64,000 bases of DNA from an uncultured Woeseiaceae bacterium (GCA_945788625.1 CALZMQ010000018.1:1-64000); one strand, 5' to 3'. Shown: positions 20,663-31,028, counted from the first letter of the stretch. The notes: generated from the sequence alone by a model not told the origin. Program-made: numbers and translations.

Positions 20663-20724
20663 GATGTTTGTCGGCGAGACATAAAGCGAGCGTAGCGAGA
20701 CAGTCCGCCGACAGAGCATGTCGG
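20663..20724. repeat. Dispersed hairpin repeat, copy 1
   Basis: An 8-bp perfect stem (TGTCGGCG at 20669-20676, CGCCGACA at 20706-20713) encloses a 29-base loop with an AGCGAGCG core. Copy 2 is at 34232-34290. The loops differ at one base, and the stem pair C-G here is T-A there, so pairing is kept. Confidence 0.8.
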
Positions 20725-20786
20725 TCGCTTGCCCATTGCGAGAACCCCCGTGATCGCCGCCTTTGTGGAAAGGGGGGTGGTTTGCG

Positions 20787-21728
20787 TTAGGGAAGATCGT
20801 CGATGAGGGACGGATCCTTGATCGGCTCGATCAGGTCCTGCGCGTTCACATCGAGCACCAGCGCCGTCGCGCTCGCCGTGTAGATCGACGAATACGTACC
20901 CACAATGATGCCCACGATCAGCGCGATCGAAAACGGCGCGATGGACTCACCACCGAGAACCAGCAGCGCGATCAGCACGAGCAAGGTCGTCAATCCCGTT
21001 ATGAGCGTTCGCGCAAGCATCTCGTTGATCGAGACGTTCATTGCCTCTTCCGCAGAAACGCCCCGCAAGTTGAAGAAGTTTTCACGGATGCGGTCGAAGG
21101 CCACGACAGTATCGTTGAGCGAGTAACCGATGACCGCGAGCACGGCGGCTACGACGGTCAGGTCGAACGGCAAGCGGAATACCGAAAAGAACCCGACGGT
21201 GACGATTGCATCGTGAGCCAGTGCCGCGACGGCACCCGCCGAGAACTTCCACTGGAAGCGAATCATCACGTACACAAAGATCAGGAGCAGTGCGAGGACC
21301 ATCGCGAGCGCACCACGCTCGGCGAGTTCGCTACCGACCTGTGCACTGACGGTTTCGACGCGGCGCAAATCGATGGTCTGGCCACCTGCCTGCAAGGTTT
21401 CCTGAAGTTTCGCGCGAACCGCGGTCGCTTCCTCGCCGGGTTGCGGCGGCAGGCGGACGAGCACGTCCGTGTCCTTGCCGAAGCGCTGCACCTGCGCATC
21501 CTCGAATCCCGCGGCACCCAGGCTGACGCGTATGTCCTCCAGATTCGCCGGCGCCGGATAACCGACTTCGAGCAGAATACCGCCGGTAAAATCGATGCCG
21601 AATTCCAGCCCGCGAGTCGCGAGCGAGGCAAGAGACGCAATGACGAGAATCGCCGAAACAACCAGCGCAACTTTTCTGCGCGTTTTCCCGAGGAAATCGA
21701 AGTTGGTCTTGTCTTTGATCAGTCGCAT
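20787..21728 (-). CDS. secF: Protein translocase subunit SecF
   Basis: An inner-membrane RND-type partner of SecD, using the proton gradient to complete protein export. The 313-residue protein has an N-terminal helix (KVALVVSAILVIASL), a periplasmic domain (about 45-135) and five further helices. The family motifs FGIDFTGGILLEV, YSLNDTVVAFDRIREN and SINEMLARTLITGLTTL are present. It follows secD by 11 bases and is the last gene of queA-tgt-yajC-secD-secF. Confidence 0.96.
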   Translation of the reverse strand: MRLIKDKTNFDFLGKTRRKVALVVSAILVIASLASLATRGLEFGIDFTGGILLEVGYPAPANLEDIRVSLGAAGFEDAQVQRFGKDTDVLVRLPPQPGEEATAVRAKLQETLQAGGQTIDLRRVETVSAQVGSELAERGALAMVLALLLIFVYVMIRFQWKFSAGAVAALAHDAIVTVGFFSVFRLPFDLTVVAAVLAVIGYSLNDTVVAFDRIRENFFNLRGVSAEEAMNVSINEMLARTLITGLTTLLVLIALLVLGGESIAPFSIALIVGIIVGTYSSIYTASATALVLDVNAQDLIEPIKDPSLIDDLP

Positions 21729-21739
21729 GATTCGATTTC

Positions 21740-23557
21740 CTAAACCGGCAACGACGCCAGCTTGCGCCCGCCGAATATCAGATTGACAACAGAGCGCGTG
21801 CCGACGATTGCCGTGAACATCGACGTGATGATGCCCAGCATCAGGGTAATCGCGAAGCCCTTGATCGGGCCGGTGCCGACACCGAACAGGACGATGGCTG
21901 CGATCAGCGTGGTGATGTTTGCATCCGTGATCGATGACAACGCTTTTTCATAACCGGAATTTATCGCCGCCTGCGGCGACGCGCCTGCGGTGATTTCTTC
22001 GCGTATTCGCTCGAATATGAGCACGTTTGCGTCCACGGCCATGCCAACCGTCAGGACGATGCCGGCTATACCCGGCAGCGTGAGTGACGCCTGCAGGAAC
22101 GACAACATCGCGACAATGAAAACGAGATTCGAAAACAGGGCGAGATTGGCGATCAGGCCGAACGCACGGTAGTAAATCGCCATGAATACGATGACCGCAA
22201 GGAAGCCGATTTTGATCGCGCTGAAGCCCTGGTCGATATTGTCCTGGCCGAGGCTCGGGCCGATCGTGCGTTCGTCGATCTTGTACACCGGTGCGGCGAG
22301 CGCGCCTGCGCGCAACAACAGCGCAAGGTCACGTGCTTCGATAGGCGTCAGCCCGGTGATCTGGAAGCTGTTCTTGAAGACGCCGCGAATGGTCGCGGTG
22401 TTGATAACCTCTTCGATCTTGATCGTGCGCGTTTCCTCGACGCCATTACGCATCAACGTCTCGCGCTTGGTCTCGATGAACAATGACGACATCGGCTTGT
22501 TCAGGTTGTTCATCGTCGTCTCGAGCATGCTTTCGCCACCGGCAGAATCGAGCGTGATGAAAACCGCGGGCTGGCCTTCGCTGAAGCCGGATTTCGCGTC
22601 GATGATCTGGTCGCCGGAGGCAACGACCTGGCGTTTCAACACTTGTGCCGCTTCGCCGTCGCGGCCGGGATAGCGCCGCGAACCGGGTTCGTCGCCCGAC
22701 AGGTCAACGAGCCGAAACTCGAGCGTCGCCGTCGCAGTCAGGATCTCGTCGAGCCGGTTGGGGTCCTGCACACCAGGCAGTTGCACGACGATACGGTCCA
22801 CACCCTGCCGCTGTACCAGCGGCTCGGCAACGCCGAGTTCATCAACACGATTTCGCAGCGTCGTCAGGTTTTGCTCGATCGCGAAGTCCTGCCGGTCCTG
22901 GATCTGCGTTTCCGTCATGCGAACCGTCAGCGACCTGCCGTCGGCACCGTCGATGACCAGGACGTCAGGATCGGCGCGTTCGATAATGCCGCGTGTCTCT
23001 TCCAGATCCGCATCTGGCGTCATTCGCACCGTGATCTCTTGCCCTTCGAGTGTGACGCGATGACGGCCCTCTGCTGCACGCAGGCGTTCGCTGAAGTCCT
23101 GCTCGTAAAGCTTCAAACGGCTTTCAATGGCCGATTCCATGTCTACTTCGAGCAGGACGTAAACACCGCCGCGCAAGTCCAGGCCAAGACTCATCGGACT
23201 CAGGCCGAGATCCCGCACCCATTCGGGCAGTTTGGGCGCCAAGGTCATCGCGACACTGGCCTGGCGGGAGTACTGGTCCCGCAGACGTTCGGCCGCTTTC
23301 CCCTGGTCCTCGTCGGCGCCGGCATCGAAGCGTATGACGACACGTCCGTCCTGCAGATACGCCGTCTCAGGAGTGACGCCCGCGCCTTCGACGACGCGCA
23401 CGAACTCATTCAGCTTTGCCTCATCGAATGGCATGCCGTCGTTGTCGGCGATCTGCACGGCGCTGACACTGGGGTAGACATTGGGCAGCGCGAGCAGGCA
23501 GCCCGCAATGAGGATTGCGAGGACGAGTGCGTTGAGCCACGAGGGGTATTTGTTCAT
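21740..23557 (-). CDS. secD: Protein translocase subunit SecD
   Basis: A 605-residue membrane subunit that pairs with SecF at the Sec translocon. It has an N-terminal transmembrane helix, a large periplasmic region (about 30-420) with LGLDLRGGVYVLLEVD and the P1 head domain, then five helices. GMAVDANVLIFERIREE and FGVGTGPIKGFAITLMLGI are typical. Length and motifs agree with proteobacterial SecD. It lies between yajC (21 bases upstream) and secF. Confidence 0.96.
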   Translation of the reverse strand: MNKYPSWLNALVLAILIAGCLLALPNVYPSVSAVQIADNDGMPFDEAKLNEFVRVVEGAGVTPETAYLQDGRVVIRFDAGADEDQGKAAERLRDQYSRQASVAMTLAPKLPEWVRDLGLSPMSLGLDLRGGVYVLLEVDMESAIESRLKLYEQDFSERLRAAEGRHRVTLEGQEITVRMTPDADLEETRGIIERADPDVLVIDGADGRSLTVRMTETQIQDRQDFAIEQNLTTLRNRVDELGVAEPLVQRQGVDRIVVQLPGVQDPNRLDEILTATATLEFRLVDLSGDEPGSRRYPGRDGEAAQVLKRQVVASGDQIIDAKSGFSEGQPAVFITLDSAGGESMLETTMNNLNKPMSSLFIETKRETLMRNGVEETRTIKIEEVINTATIRGVFKNSFQITGLTPIEARDLALLLRAGALAAPVYKIDERTIGPSLGQDNIDQGFSAIKIGFLAVIVFMAIYYRAFGLIANLALFSNLVFIVAMLSFLQASLTLPGIAGIVLTVGMAVDANVLIFERIREEITAGASPQAAINSGYEKALSSITDANITTLIAAIVLFGVGTGPIKGFAITLMLGIITSMFTAIVGTRSVVNLIFGGRKLASLPV

Positions 23558-23578
23558 CGTATCGTGGTCGTCGCGCGA

Positions 23579-23902
23579 TCAGGCTTCGTCGTAAGTGCCT
23601 TTCGGCACCACCATCGACACACTGGACTTCTGGATTTTTATTTCCGTGTTGTCGCTGATCTTGACGACGGCGTAGTGCTCGCTGACCGCCGTGATCTTGC
23701 CGAGGATGCCGCCGGCGGTGAGAACTTCGTCACCCACCGACAGTCCTGATACGAGTTCCGTGTGGGCTTTTTGCTTTTTCTGCTGCGGCCGGATCAACAG
23801 GAAGTAAAAAGCTGCAAACATCAGCACCATCATGATGATGAAACTGGTCGAGTCGCCGCCTTGCGCGCCTTGCGCGTAGGCATTTTCAATGAAGAAATCC
23901 AT
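23579..23902 (-). CDS. yajC: Sec translocon accessory protein YajC
   Basis: A 107-residue single-pass membrane protein of the SecDF-YajC complex. It has an N-terminal periplasmic segment (DFFIENAYAQGAQGGD), one transmembrane helix (about 20-38, SFIIMMVLMFAAFYFLLIRP) and a cytoplasmic domain starting RPQQKKQKAH. This is the classic YajC layout. It starts 135 bases after tgt and leads straight into secD. Confidence 0.95.
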   Translation of the reverse strand: MDFFIENAYAQGAQGGDSTSFIIMMVLMFAAFYFLLIRPQQKKQKAHTELVSGLSVGDEVLTAGGILGKITAVSEHYAVVKISDNTEIKIQKSSVSMVVPKGTYDEA

Positions 23903-24037
23903 TAGGTATCCAAGATCGTTTTATGTCGTTTTGACGCGAATCGGGGGGCTGCCCCGAAAATCAGCGCGGTATTATGGCACAAGCCAGTGACGTGGGGGCG
24001 ACTTCGCCAATCCCAAGCCCGCCCCGCCGCGTGGCCG

Positions 24038-26172
<2,135 letters not shown>

Positions 26173-26204
26173 GGGCGCGCATGGTAGCAAAGCCATGCGC
26201 GCCC
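26173..26204 (-). promoter_or_regulatory. Perfect hairpin adjacent to the queA start
   Basis: Twelve-base arms GGGCGCGCATGG (26173-26184) and CCATGCGCGCCC (26193-26204) enclose an eight-base loop. On the minus strand it ends exactly at the queA ATG and takes the place of a ribosome binding site. It also lies downstream of the PDZ gene, so it could be a weak terminator, but no T-run follows. Confidence 0.55.
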
Positions 26205-26243
26205 GACTGCTTACTTCAACGCCCCCGCGGGGAAGGCGGTCCC

Positions 26244-27260
26244 TCAGGTCCTCTCTGTCTCGACGACCGACGGTGCTTTCGGCGCCACCGGCGCCCTCGC
26301 CGGGCTGACCTCATTGGGCGCGTGTTCAATCATGCCGCGGTGATCGGCCGGAATCTCGATATCGATGGTGCGCTTTTTCTTGTCGCGCATGATGCCGAGC
26401 TTCAGCTTCTCGCCGCTCTGGTAGGAACCCAGGATGCGCATCGCGTGGCGTGCGTCCTTCGGCTCACGACCGTCGATACTCTGGATGACGTCGCCGTCCT
26501 GCAACTTGAAGGCATCGGATTCCGGCGCACTGATCACCAGCAGCCCGGTGTCCGTGCCGAAATACCTTCCCAGCCCTTCGCTGAGTTCGACCATCTCCAG
26601 TTCGCCGAACCCGGAGCTGATCCAGGGAAAGGCGAATTCCATCTTGAAGCGCTCGACGGCTTCGGGTGCGACATGCATACCCGGCACCTTGAAATGGCGG
26701 CCTTCCGGTCCCTGCCAGGCGAACATCTTGTTTTCCACAACGCGCGGCTCCACCTCGACGGAACCGACTTTGCCGTCTCGCAGGTATTCGACCTTCAACA
26801 CGTCACCCTCTTCGACGCCTGCCATGAAATCCAGAAGTCGCTCGTTGGCTACTGCGGCCGTTTCGGCACTCAGCGACTCGTCGTTGACGGCGGTGATAAC
26901 GTCACCCGAGCGCAGGCCGGCATCGCTCGCCGCGCTGCCGGGCGTTACGCCCAGGATGGCCACGCCCTCGACCGGACCAGCTTCGTTGTCACCATCGATC
27001 GTGACGCCGAGGCGCGGCTTGTCAGACCACGCGAAACGCCGTTCCAGTTCCATCATGCTCGGCAGGCGCTCGCGGCTGATCTCGGCGATCTGGCGCGCCG
27101 CCTCCGCCATGCGTTCCTCCGCTTCTTTCATGCGGCGCTGGAGCTCCACTTCCCTGGCCTCGGCCGTGCGCACCCCTTCGTCTTCATCGGTCTGCGCAAG
27201 GGCCTCGCCAGCGAGCAGGAGAGCTGCTGTTACTGGTAATAGGATTCTCCACATCTTCAT
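26244..27260 (-). CDS. Periplasmic protein with two PDZ domains
   Basis: A secreted 338-residue protein. The signal peptide is MKMWRILLPVTAALLLAGEALA, probably cut after A22. A charged coiled-coil stretch (about 34-64) comes first, then PDZ domain 1 (about 83-170, LGVTIDGD...VTPGSAASDAGLRSGDVITAVN) and PDZ domain 2 (about 218-305, with LQDGDVIQSIDGREPKDA). No protease domain or catalytic serine motif is present, unlike DegP or RseP. It is the third gene of an ECF sigma, anti-sigma-like and PDZ operon, 16 bases after the anti-sigma-like gene. A role as envelope sensor or adaptor is inference from that context. Confidence 0.85.
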   Translation of the reverse strand: MKMWRILLPVTAALLLAGEALAQTDEDEGVRTAEAREVELQRRMKEAEERMAEAARQIAEISRERLPSMMELERRFAWSDKPRLGVTIDGDNEAGPVEGVAILGVTPGSAASDAGLRSGDVITAVNDESLSAETAAVANERLLDFMAGVEEGDVLKVEYLRDGKVGSVEVEPRVVENKMFAWQGPEGRHFKVPGMHVAPEAVERFKMEFAFPWISSGFGELEMVELSEGLGRYFGTDTGLLVISAPESDAFKLQDGDVIQSIDGREPKDARHAMRILGSYQSGEKLKLGIMRDKKKRTIDIEIPADHRGMIEHAPNEVSPARAPVAPKAPSVVETERT

Positions 27261-27276
27261 TCGGTACTACTCCTGG

Positions 27277-27852
27277 TCAAAAAGCTGCCCGGTGCGCCTG
27301 CGCATAGCGCAACTGCAGCAGCGACTTCATCAACCTGACGCGTTCGCGCCAGAATATCTCTCTGTCCTCAGGCGACATGTGCACCTCAGGGTCGTTCAAC
27401 TGGTAATCGATGGCCGCAATGCGATCTTCGATTTCGGAAATCGTGGCCACGGTGCCGGCTCTCATCACACGCGGTTCGTCGGGCAATGAACGCAGGTCGT
27501 TTTCGAGTTGCCGCGACTCCACCATGAGCGTCTGCAATGTCGACAATTCGACGGTGTTGGTCGGCAGGTTCTGCGGCACGGTGATTCCGGTCGTGGATTG
27601 ATCCGTTCCCGGCATCATGAGGACGACCAGCAGCGCGGCGGCAGCCAGACCGGCACCCGCATACCACGTCGAACGTTTCCTCATGACTGAATGTCGCAAC
27701 AGCCCTTCGGCCTCGGCCTGCTCGCGGATTCGATGCCATACCTCGCGTGGCGGCATCGTGTCGGCAAGTCCCTCGAGTCCCCGCTGCAATGCGTGCTGCT
27801 CGTTGGCTGTCAAAGCGCAAATCATCTCTTCGTCCTTCCTGTCACTGCTCAT
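27277..27852 (-). CDS. Putative membrane anti-sigma factor
   Basis: A 191-residue protein with a cytoplasmic N-terminus (1-60), one transmembrane helix (about 64-80, YAGAGLAAAALLVVLMM) and a periplasmic part rich in Leu/Glu heptads (about 103-180), probably helical. The N-terminal part (MICALTANEQHALQRGLEGLADTMPPREVW) has no zinc-binding HxxxCxxC motif, so it is not a ZAS-type factor. The ATG at 27852 lies one base after the sigma factor stop codon, the usual coupling of sigma and anti-sigma genes. The family is not recognised with certainty. The anti-sigma role rests on topology and position. Confidence 0.7.
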   Translation of the reverse strand: MSSDRKDEEMICALTANEQHALQRGLEGLADTMPPREVWHRIREQAEAEGLLRHSVMRKRSTWYAGAGLAAAALLVVLMMPGTDQSTTGITVPQNLPTNTVELSTLQTLMVESRQLENDLRSLPDEPRVMRAGTVATISEIEDRIAAIDYQLNDPEVHMSPEDREIFWRERVRLMKSLLQLRYAQAHRAAF

Positions 27853-27853
27853 T

Positions 27854-28453
27854 TCAGCAACTCCTGGCCACAGCCCCGCTGGGCTGCGTGTTGTCATCCG
27901 CGACTGTGAGCATCGGCCGCAGGCGCCGGTACGCCCGTGACAGCTGCGACTTCGAAAAGCTCTCGGTCTTGCCCATCAGTCCCGCGATTTCCTTGTGAGT
28001 AAATCCTTCGACATCGTGTAACCAGACAACGGCACGCGCCACGTCCGGCAGGTTCGCCAGCGCCGCGTCGAGATCCATCGCGTCGTCCGGATGACCCGAA
28101 ACACCGTGACTCGCCGGCTGACCCTCGGTCACGTCGTGCCAGTCGTCGGTGAGCGACTGCCCGCGTTTCGTCCAGGCCGAGCGCAGGAACATCAGGGCCT
28201 TGGTGACGGCGATGCGCCGGATCCAGCTGCCGAGTGCCGCCTCGCCGCGGAAATTCGCGATCGACCGCATTATCTCGATGAAGGTCTCCTGCACGAGGTC
28301 CTCGGCGTGCGCCGGCACTTTCGTGAAGCGCAGGCAAATCGAATACACCGGGGTCGCAAATGCGCGGTAGATGATCTCGTGAGCGCGAACGTCACCCGCT
28401 GCTGCCCGTTTGACGATTCCTTCGTCGATCTGGATGTCCGCGAACTTGCTCAT
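27854..28453 (-). CDS. ECF (extracytoplasmic function) sigma factor
   Basis: A 199-residue group 4 sigma-70 factor that redirects RNA polymerase. The region 2 signature is HAEDLVQETFIEIMRSIANFRGEAALGSWIRRIAVTKAL in overlapping segments (about 50-90). Region 4 (about 130-180) has LPDVARAVVWLHDVEGFTHKEIAGLMG with the HTH ending SFSKSQLSRAYRRL. There is no region 1.1 or 3, as expected for ECF factors. It heads an operon with a putative anti-sigma factor and a PDZ protein. Self-activation is common in such operons, but no matching promoter motif was identified here. Confidence 0.92.
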   Translation of the reverse strand: MSKFADIQIDEGIVKRAAAGDVRAHEIIYRAFATPVYSICLRFTKVPAHAEDLVQETFIEIMRSIANFRGEAALGSWIRRIAVTKALMFLRSAWTKRGQSLTDDWHDVTEGQPASHGVSGHPDDAMDLDAALANLPDVARAVVWLHDVEGFTHKEIAGLMGKTESFSKSQLSRAYRRLRPMLTVADDNTQPSGAVARSC

Positions 28454-28511
28454 ATCTGCAATGTTAGATGCCCAGCCGGCCTAAAGGGTCGCACACGCAG
28501 GCGTCCGCGCA

Positions 28512-28517
28512 TATACT
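28512..28517 (+). promoter_or_regulatory. Possible -10 box of tRNA-Leu
   Basis: TATACT lies 50 bases before the mature 5' end of tRNA-Leu, a usual distance for a tRNA precursor leader. The -35 region is poor. Confidence 0.35.
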
Positions 28518-28567
28518 GTGCGCCTTTCAGGCGGGGCAGAGCCTCGAAAACCCGCCGGACAAGCCAT

Positions 28568-28654
28568 GCCGGGATGGCGGAACTGGTAGACGCGCCGGAT
28601 TCAAAATCCGGTTTCCGAGAGGAAGTGGGGGTTCGATTCCCCCTCCCGGCACCA
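28568..28654 (+). tRNA. tRNA-Leu (anticodon CAA)
   Basis: The acceptor stem GCCGGGA/TCCCGGC, the D-arm GGCGGAACTGGTAGACGC, the anticodon stem CCGGA/TCCGG with loop TTCAAAA (anticodon CAA, reading UUG), a long variable arm and the T-loop GTTCGATTC make a complete class II leucine tRNA. The CCA tail is encoded, giving 87 nt. The next gene (NUDIX) starts only 11 bases later. Confidence 0.97.
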
Positions 28655-28665
28655 AATGGAACGCG

Positions 28666-29199
28666 ATGAATTACTGCTCGAGCTGCGGCGGCACGGTCAG
28701 CCGTAAAATCCCTGAAAACGACAATCACGAACGCTTTGTTTGTGACGACTGCGACATGATTCATTACCAGAATCCGCTGATCGTCGTCGGCTGCGTGGCC
28801 GAGCGCAACGGCAAGGTGCTGCTGTGCAAGCGTTCGATCGAACCGCGCTACGGCAAATGGACCGTGCCCGCGGGATTCATGGAGCTCGGCGAGACGCTCG
28901 CCGGTGGCGCTGCGAGGGAGACGCTCGAGGAGGCCTGCGCGACGGTCGAGCTGGGGCACCTGTTCGCCTCCGTCGACGTCGTCGACGCCGGCCAGGTGCA
29001 TTTTTTCTTCTCCGGAAAACTCGTCAGCGACTACGGCGTCGGCGAAGAGAGCCTCGAGGTCGCGTTGTTCGGCGAAGACGAAATCCCCTGGGACGAGATC
29101 GCGTTTCAGAGCGGCGTATTCGCGTTACGGAAGTACTTCGAAGACCGCGGCCAGAATCGCGGTGTGCATTTCCACGAGCTGCGCCGGTCGCGTTCCTGA
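28666..29199 (+). CDS. NUDIX hydrolase with N-terminal zinc ribbon
   Basis: A 177-residue hydrolase of nucleoside diphosphate derivatives. The N-terminal zinc ribbon has C4, C7, C26 and C29. The Nudix box (GFMELGETLAGGAARETLEE then AC) matches GX5EX7REUXEE, with Ala in place of the last Gly. The fold resembles ADP-ribose or NADH pyrophosphatases, but the substrate cannot be fixed. The ATG at 28666 follows the tRNA-Leu CCA by 11 bases, so the mRNA probably comes from the tRNA transcript. Only a weak TGGA lies before the start. Confidence 0.88.
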   Translation: MNYCSSCGGTVSRKIPENDNHERFVCDDCDMIHYQNPLIVVGCVAERNGKVLLCKRSIEPRYGKWTVPAGFMELGETLAGGAARETLEEACATVELGHLFASVDVVDAGQVHFFFSGKLVSDYGVGEESLEVALFGEDEIPWDEIAFQSGVFALRKYFEDRGQNRGVHFHELRRSRS

Positions 29200-29215
29200 C
29201 ACCTGCCTTTTCGGC

Positions 29216-29965
29216 TTACTCGGCGAACTCTTGCTGCAGCCGTTGGCTCAACGCTGCGGGCGGCAGGTAGCCGCCGATCAGCGTGCCGTCTTCGAGGACG
29301 ATCGCCGGCGTGCCACTGAGCCCGATTTCCTGGCCCAGCACGTAATGCTGGCTCACGACCGATGCGTCACATGCAGAGGTGTCGAAACCGCGGCCGAGCT
29401 TCGCAGCCGTCAACGCCTCGTTACGGTTTTTCGCGCACCACACTTCTTCCGACGTCGTCCAGGCACGCGATGCCGGGCCATTGCGCGGATACAGTACGTA
29501 CCGGACCTCGATGCCGTTACTCATGTATTCGTCGATCTCGGCGTGCAATTTGCGGCAATAGGTGCAATCGACGTCCGTGAAGATGGTCACCGAGTGCTTG
29601 ATGTCGGCGGGAGAAAAGAGGATCGCGTCGTCATCGTCGAGGCCGGCGACCAGGTCGCGGCGTGCATTGGTGCGGCTCTGCTCACTCAGGTTCACCTGGT
29701 GATCCAGGTCGATGAGATCGCCCTGCAGGAGGTAGCGCCCGTCGTCCGAAATATAGGCGACGACCGTGCCTTTCTGCACCGTGAACCAGCCGTCGACGGG
29801 ACTGTTGTTGACGTGCTGCGGTTCGATGGAATCGAACATGGCGGACACCTTGGCACGCACTGCTTCGAGTGCCGCGTCGTCGGCAGCGACCGCGTTTGCG
29901 GCGCACAGCAAAAGCACTGACAACATAGCCAGCGCTCGGATTCCAATTCTCGGATTACGACTCAT
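29216..29965 (-). CDS. dsbC: Thiol:disulfide interchange protein DsbC
   Basis: A periplasmic disulfide isomerase of 249 residues. The signal peptide (MSRNPRIGIRALAMLSVLLLCAANAVA) is followed by a dimerisation domain (about 28-85), a linker helix and a thioredoxin domain. Its active site is C134-T-Y-C137, the usual DsbC variant being CGYC or CTYC. A second structural pair, C177 and C199, matches the E. coli C141/C163 pair. The cis-proline is in SGTPA. It follows xerD on the same strand, the conserved xerD-dsbC order. Confidence 0.93.
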   Translation of the reverse strand: MSRNPRIGIRALAMLSVLLLCAANAVAADDAALEAVRAKVSAMFDSIEPQHVNNSPVDGWFTVQKGTVVAYISDDGRYLLQGDLIDLDHQVNLSEQSRTNARRDLVAGLDDDDAILFSPADIKHSVTIFTDVDCTYCRKLHAEIDEYMSNGIEVRYVLYPRNGPASRAWTTSEEVWCAKNRNEALTAAKLGRGFDTSACDASVVSQHYVLGQEIGLSGTPAIVLEDGTLIGGYLPPAALSQRLQQEFAE

Positions 29966-30083
29966 TGCACACTTTCCTGAATGGCGTTCAGCCTGTGTCT
30001 TCGGACCGGCTTTGCGAACGCCGGTTCCGTACGGAGGGACTCAAGTCTAGCAAACGGGCCTCGCAGCGGGGCCGTTTTTGTGA

Positions 30084-31028
30084 TTATCCGCGGGGGTGGT
30101 GCTCGCCGTGAAGGTCTTTCAGGCGTTCCCGCGCCACGTGCGTGTAAATCTGAGTCGTGGAAAGGTCGCTGTGGCCCAGCAGCATCTGCACTACCCTCAG
30201 GTCCGCGCCGCGATTGAGCAAATGAGTCGCGAATGCGTGGCGCAGGCTGTGCGGCGACATTTTCTGCCGTATACCGGCCTTGTCGGCGTAGCGCTTGATG
30301 ATGTGCCAGAAAGCCTGCCGCGTCATGCGATCGCCGCGGCGGGTGGGAAACAGGTAATCCGTCTGGCGCTCGAGCAGGATCTCCATGCGCGGGCCGCCGA
30401 TGAACTCCTTGAGCCAGCGCTGCGATTCGTCGCCGAGCGGAATCAGGCGTTCCCGATCGCCCTTGCCGACGATACGCAGGACGCCCTGGTTGAAGTTGAT
30501 TTGCGACTGCTGCAGGTTGATCAGCTCCGAGACCCTGAGGCCCGTCGCATACAGCAATTCGAGCATCGCGCGGTCACGGTGTCCCAGCGGCTCGTCGGTA
30601 TTGGGTGCGTTCAGCAGCGCGTCGACTTCGTCCTCGGACAGGGTTTTCGGCAAAGAACGGCCGATACGCGGCATTTCGATGTCTGCCGTCGGATCGGATT
30701 TGCGCATGCCTTCGCGCATTATGTAGCGGAAAAAACGGCGGAAGCTCGACAATTGCCGCGCCGTGGAACGTGGCTTGGCGCCACTTTCGACGCGCTTGGC
30801 GATGAAGTCGAGCAGATCGGCCTTGTCGGCATGCTCGATCGACTTGTCGCCTTCGGAGAGCGCGCGGCCCAGTGTCATCAGGTCTGCGCGATAGGCGCCG
30901 AGCGTGTTTTTCGACAGGCCGCGTTCCATCCAGATTGCATCGAGAAAACGGTCAACGAGCTCTTCGGAGCGTTGCACCATCTTCGAGTCAGGCGTGCTTT
31001 GTTTGTTACTACTGCCCATAACGTCCAT
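30084..31028 (-). CDS. xerD: Tyrosine recombinase XerD
   Basis: Site-specific recombinase that acts with XerC at dif to resolve chromosome dimers. The N-terminal core-binding domain starts near VDRFLDAIWMERGLSKNTL. The catalytic domain has ATGLRVSEL (Arg I), HSLRHAFATHLL (His and Arg II), LLGHSDLSTTQIYTHV (His III and the nucleophilic Tyr), so all catalytic residues are kept. At 314 residues it is slightly longer than E. coli XerD (298) because of a 16-residue N-terminal extension. An ATG at 30980 is an alternative start. It neighbours dsbC and is divergent from plsC. Confidence 0.93.
   Translation of the reverse strand: MDVMGSSNKQSTPDSKMVQRSEELVDRFLDAIWMERGLSKNTLGAYRADLMTLGRALSEGDKSIEHADKADLLDFIAKRVESGAKPRSTARQLSSFRRFFRYIMREGMRKSDPTADIEMPRIGRSLPKTLSEDEVDALLNAPNTDEPLGHRDRAMLELLYATGLRVSELINLQQSQINFNQGVLRIVGKGDRERLIPLGDESQRWLKEFIGGPRMEILLERQTDYLFPTRRGDRMTRQAFWHIIKRYADKAGIRQKMSPHSLRHAFATHLLNRGADLRVVQMLLGHSDLSTTQIYTHVARERLKDLHGEHHPRG

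Larger units (their letters stand above)
20424..20786. other. Repeat island without genes
   Basis: This 363-base intergenic stretch holds no convincing gene. It contains a REP-like unit (20543-20613), a further partial REP tail (20645-20664) and one copy of a longer dispersed repeat (20663-20724). Imperfect inverted sequences near both ends (about 20444-20460 and 20744-20761, GGCGGCGATCGCGGGG against CCCCGTGATCGCCGCC) bracket the island. Confidence 0.6.

Noticed and set aside
20438..20719. Small frame in the repeat island sharing RTVSLRSLYVSPTN with one near 34300
   Set aside because: The shared residues only reflect translation of the dispersed DNA repeat on the minus strand.
26173..26243. 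preQ1 riboswitch upstream of queA/tgt
   Set aside because: There is a strong hairpin, but none of the A-rich tail or pseudoknot pattern of preQ1 aptamers is visible.
26181..27239. Long plus-strand frame opposite the PDZ gene
   Set aside because: It mirrors the codon pattern of the PDZ gene and shows no protein motif.
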